Shown here: one piece after another, positions 15,508-17,542 of the stretch
Numbering within the stretch: the first letter of the stretch is position 1
How the letters are laid out: each line of letters opens with the position of its first letter
Assembly: GCA_965370045.1 (NCBI GenBank)
Contig: CBDUSI010000094.1
Location: 1-17,542, forward strand
Direction: 5' to 3'
Source of the DNA: CAZONU01 sp965370045
Lineage (GTDB): Bacteria > Planctomycetota > SZUA-567 > JAKLDR01
Length of the DNA stretch: 17,542 bases
Notes under the pieces: generated by a model
The model's input: only the letters and a program-made list of their open reading frames with translations
Database searches by the model: none
Told to the model about the DNA's origin: nothing
Program-made: the position numbers and the translations under genes

Positions 15508-15807
15508 ACGCGGTTCAGAGTTCAGCTTCCAAGACTACGATTACGAGTACCGTATGGCTTCGCCTCACAGAAGCAGCGGACCTGGAGGAGACCGAGAAGC
15601 TGGAGCAACTCCGCGCGCTGGAGGCCGGTTACCCAATCGCCTGCGCGGTGGTCGAGCCCCTGCCCGAGGGCATCGACACGCCGGAGAGCTGCGCGGCCTT
15701 CGTCAGGAGGCAGAGGAACGGGGGCGGGTAGGTTCGACGCAGGGGAATCGGCATTATAAGCTCCGGATTCACCCAAATTCGGGGGAAGGATTCAGGTGGC
15801 TACCCTC
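15508..15807 (+). other. Intergenic stretch after typA
   Basis: No intact gene is visible. The only recognisable content is the kdsB-like fragment at 15581-15703. After it, the heptamer GGATTCA occurs twice (15765-15771 and 15788-15794), just upstream of the strong promoter at 15808, and might be a regulator site. No terminator for typA could be identified. Confidence 0.5.
15581..15731 (+). pseudogene. kdsB: Fragment of a second kdsB (3' part only)
   Basis: Positions 15581-15703 align without gaps to 13311-13433 in kdsB, with 13 mismatches in 123 bases (about 89% identity) by my count. The frame is kept: LEETEKLEQLRALEAGY, IACAVV, PEGIDTPES and AAFV are all readable, and the frame stops at TAG 15729-15731. 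Everything upstream of this part, including the whole nucleotide-binding region, is missing, so it cannot be a working enzyme. Seven of the 13 changes are silent third-position changes. The parent copy therefore probably evolved as a working gene before being cut, rather than being a recent copy of the neighbour. Confidence 0.85.
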
Positions 15808-15836
15808 TTGACATGGGCGCGTGCATTGAGTATATT
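15808..15836 (+). promoter_or_regulatory. Strong promoter of the AIPR-like gene
   Basis: TTGACA at 15808-15813 and TATATT at 15831-15836 are separated by exactly 17 bases: a perfect -35 and a 5-of-6 -10, the best sigma-70-type promoter in the window. The region around the -10 is strikingly AT-rich. The transcript would start near 15843, at the foot of the first leader hairpin. Confidence 0.75.
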
Positions 15837-15842
15837 ATATAT

Positions 15843-15915
15843 TAGCGTAGCCCTGTAGGCTCGCTAAGCGGTGTAGGCACAAAGCCTCATCGCGGAGTCC
15901 AAGAACCCTTGGCTC
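15843..15915 (+). promoter_or_regulatory. Structured leader: three consecutive hairpins, each with one bulged T
   Basis: Hairpin 1 (15843-15866) has a 5-bp lower stem, unpaired T at 15848, a 4-bp upper stem and a 5-base loop. Hairpin 2 (15868-15893) has a 6-bp lower stem including one G-T pair, unpaired T at 15874, a 4-bp upper stem and a 5-base loop. Hairpin 3 (15895-15915) has a 3-bp lower stem, unpaired T at 15898, a 5-bp upper stem and a 4-base loop. Single bases (15867, 15894) separate them. The array fills the leader from the predicted transcript start to one base before the AAAGGAGG ribosome binding site. It matches no riboswitch class I can recall. An RNA operator bound by a protein, perhaps the product of the gene itself, is a possible role. 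Confidence 0.55.
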
Positions 15916-15929
15916 AAAGGAGGAAAACC

Positions 15930-17117
15930 ATGCAGAAAGAAGTCCGCCTGTCGTTCCCAGTAGTCTCCTTCCGAAATCTAGAAACCCCTTTCAACAAGCA
16001 AGGATACCGCAACTACTTCGCGGTGGTCGCTACCGACCAACTCCCTGACCTCACAGAGTGGCGCAAGATCAATGTGAGAGACCCGAAGTTGACGGGCGCA
16101 GTGCCCAACGCGATACGTTCGGGCTTCCAGGACTACCCAGACATGTTTTTATTCATGAACAGAGGTTTAGTGCTGTCTGCTCAATCCGTGTCGTTCGACA
16201 ACAACACCTCGACCATCACGATCAATCTTCGCGACCCTAGCCTCCACGGTTTGCTCGATGGTGGGCATACCTACTACATAGTCCGAGAGGAAAGTAGGAA
16301 GGCCGACTACCCGCAGTTCCTTAAGATGGAGATCCTTGCAGGGCTATCCGCCGAAAACGTCGTCCAGGTTGTAGATGCCCGTAACACATCCAACCAAGTC
16401 CAAGACGAAAGCCTCCTGAACCTGCAGGGGAAGTTTGAGGACCTGAAGCGGACACTGAAAGATACCCCCTACTTCGAGGACATAGCCTTCCAGGAATACC
16501 AGTTGGATAGGTCAGGTAAGCCGAAGCCCATCGACATACGCGACATCATCGCCATGCTTACGGCCTTCGACCGGGAGAACTTCAATGACAGCGTGCATCC
16601 GATCAAGTCCTATTCGTCAAAGGCAGCGTGCTTGAAGCACTTCGAGCAGCACTTAAGCTCGTACCGGAAAATCTACCCATTAGCCCGAGATATCTTGGCT
16701 CTGCATGACCACATCTACTTGAGGCTGCCGGTGCTCTATAACGTCGCCAGGGGTCAAAGCGCGGACGTCTCCGGCGGGAAATTCGGCAAATTGACGGGCT
16801 GTAGCTGCTACTCCGGGAAGAAGACAGCTAGGCTCTATTTCATCGGCGAGGACTCAAAGTATGCTGTTCCGTCCGGCTTCGTGTATCCAATTCTCGGTGC
16901 GTTCCGGGCTTTGCTGGAGGAGAAGGCCGGCGTGTATGTGTGGGGTAAGAACCTCGACCCAGTCAAGCTCCTAGAGGGAGATCTGGGTCTCCGCCTTGCT
17001 GACACGATCGGCGCTCACGCTCTGGACGCTCAGAATCCCTCCAAGACTGGTAAAGCGGGGCTCGTGTGGCAAGCCTGCTATAGGGCGGCAGATAATGCCT
17101 ACTTGCGTGCTAAGTAG
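15930..17117 (+). CDS. AIPR-like (abortive infection phage resistance) family protein
   Basis: The AIPR family (Pfam PF10592) is linked to abortive phage infection and often lies near restriction-modification genes; its biochemical activity is not settled. The 395-residue product has an AIPR-like core: a FMNRGL segment (75-80, compare F-x-x-N-N-G-I), a beta strand pair, then LLDGGHT (108-114, in the place of the family's V-N-G-x-Q-T). Next comes ARNTSNQVQDESLLNL (150-165), like the usual N-x-Q-N-x-I region. No signal peptide or membrane segment. The ATG at 15930 is certain in practice: AAAGGAGG ends 6 bases before it. Codon choice is less GC-rich than in the other genes, which suggests transfer. 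No partner gene is visible. Confidence 0.62.
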   Translation: MQKEVRLSFPVVSFRNLETPFNKQGYRNYFAVVATDQLPDLTEWRKINVRDPKLTGAVPNAIRSGFQDYPDMFLFMNRGLVLSAQSVSFDNNTSTITINLRDPSLHGLLDGGHTYYIVREESRKADYPQFLKMEILAGLSAENVVQVVDARNTSNQVQDESLLNLQGKFEDLKRTLKDTPYFEDIAFQEYQLDRSGKPKPIDIRDIIAMLTAFDRENFNDSVHPIKSYSSKAACLKHFEQHLSSYRKIYPLARDILALHDHIYLRLPVLYNVARGQSADVSGGKFGKLTGCSCYSGKKTARLYFIGEDSKYAVPSGFVYPILGAFRALLEEKAGVYVWGKNLDPVKLLEGDLGLRLADTIGAHALDAQNPSKTGKAGLVWQACYRAADNAYLRAK

Positions 17118-17155
17118 GAAAACCGTGGAACCGAAAAGCTAACGAGAACGCCATG

Positions 17156-17185
17156 CCCCGGGCGCGCTTCTAAGCGCGTCCGGGG
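17156..17185. repeat. Long perfect hairpin after the AIPR-like gene
   Basis: Six base pairs (17156-17161 with 17180-17185), one G-T pair, then CGCGCTT (17163-17169) with AAGCGCG (17172-17178) give a 13- to 14-bp stem with a loop of 2-4 bases. It starts 39 bases after the AIPR-like stop codon. It has no T-run, so it is a transcript end stabiliser or a Rho-type end, or a mark of an element boundary. Confidence 0.5.
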
Positions 17186-17327
17186 GGGCTCCCAAGGGAA
17201 CCTGACTTGGTGTCTTGGTGGCTTTGTGTGAGGAAGAACCCTCTTAGCCAACTCGGGAAAATCCCCGGAAATCTTCCCGTTGAAACCGCGCCGGTTAGGT
17301 GTTTGGCGGCTCCTAAATGTGGCCATC

Positions 17328-17352
17328 CGGGGGCTAAGACCCCCGTTATTAT
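17328..17352 (+). terminator. Possible intrinsic terminator
   Basis: CGGGGG (17328-17333) pairs with CCCCCG (17340-17345) around a 6-base loop, followed by TTATTAT. This is the only GC hairpin with a T-rich tail in the right end. It lies 210 bases after the AIPR-like gene and could end its transcript. The T tract is interrupted. Confidence 0.4.
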
Positions 17353-17542
17353 GGACAGTGTCAACGTTCTGAGAGGAGAGCAGTTCCCCTACTTGGCCAA
17401 AGTCGGGAAAAATGAGATTGTCACGGCCCGAGAATGCGCGACTTACGCACCGCGCCGTCCCGCTTCGTGAACAGGTGCTCATAGTATTAGGCTGTGTCTG
17501 CTAATTCTCTAAAGGACTGGGGGTGTGTTGGTCGATATTCTT

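Larger units (their letters stand above)
17118..17542. other. Non-coding right end with several inverted repeats
   Basis: No convincing gene is seen on either strand. Besides the hairpins listed separately, CGGGAA (17254-17259) and TTCCCG (17274-17279) form a further inverted repeat. The stretch 17205-17230 repeats a TTGGTG / CTTGGTGG pattern, which on the minus strand reads as CACCAAG-type units, a low-complexity sequence type common between genes in some bacterial phyla. The window ends before any next gene. Confidence 0.5.

Noticed and set aside
15504..15580. Extending the kdsB fragment upstream to a TTG as a small intact gene
   Set aside because: The added sequence has no similarity to kdsB or anything known, and the TTG lies in the end of typA without a ribosome binding site.
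15843..15915. The leader as a tRNA, an integron attC site or a type III antitoxin RNA
   Set aside because: There is no acceptor-stem pairing for a tRNA and no attC core ends. The three hairpins are not copies of one sequence repeat, and the downstream protein is not a ToxN-type toxin.
15843..15915. The leader as a cyclic-di-GMP riboswitch, because of a CACAAAGCC stretch
   Set aside because: The rest of the conserved core is missing, and the stretch is simply the loop and stem of hairpin 2.
15909..15929. A TTG start seven codons upstream of the AIPR-like gene
   Set aside because: The added codons are the ribosome binding site itself; the ATG at 15930 is perfectly spaced from AAAGGAGG.
17099..17482. 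A 127-codon minus-strand frame and an 87-codon plus-strand frame in the right end
   Set aside because: Neither has a ribosome binding site or a recognisable motif, and both run through the inverted repeats and the low-complexity stretch.

Overview
The window is high-GC bacterial DNA, except for the AT-richer right end. The gene content points to a Gram-negative organism with an anaerobic or H2-linked metabolism: kdsB makes CMP-Kdo for lipopolysaccharide, hypFCDE mature a [NiFe] hydrogenase, and a 2-oxoacid:ferredoxin oxidoreductase is present. Nothing in the window fixes the phylum.

Region 1 (about 59-5223, minus strand) is a tightly packed hydrogenase-maturation operon, hypF-hypC-hypD-hypE. 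Junctions are a 2 bp gap, then overlaps of 11, 4 and 1 bp. A GAF-domain gene resembling free methionine-(R)-sulfoxide reductase is attached after hypE. A promoter lies just before hypF. No hydrogenase structural genes and no hypA/hypB are in view. A short REP-like repeat sits at the extreme left edge.

Region 2 (5253-10523, minus strand) is a second probable operon: a fused gamma-alpha 2-oxoacid:ferredoxin oxidoreductase subunit, its beta subunit, a zinc-dependent base or nucleoside deaminase, and a large beta-propeller/TPR lipoprotein. Its promoter stands back to back with the promoter of a divergent sugar-isomerase-like TIM-barrel gene (10644-11510).

Region 3 (11684-15507, plus strand) holds an exported DUF3108 protein, kdsB translationally coupled to it, and typA/bipA. 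There are clear -35/-10 pairs before the DUF3108 gene and before typA, and both leaders can form hairpins.

Region 4 (15508-17542, plus strand) looks like accessory DNA. It starts with a 123 bp duplicate of the 3' part of kdsB (110/123 identical by my count). A near-consensus promoter follows, then a leader that can fold end to end into three consecutive hairpins, each with one unpaired T on its 5' arm. The leader ends at a strong ribosome binding site for an AIPR-like protein, a family linked to abortive phage infection. The gene is less GC-rich than its neighbours. The last 425 bases hold inverted repeats and no convincing gene. The AIPR-like gene with its triple-hairpin leader is the best candidate here for something undescribed.
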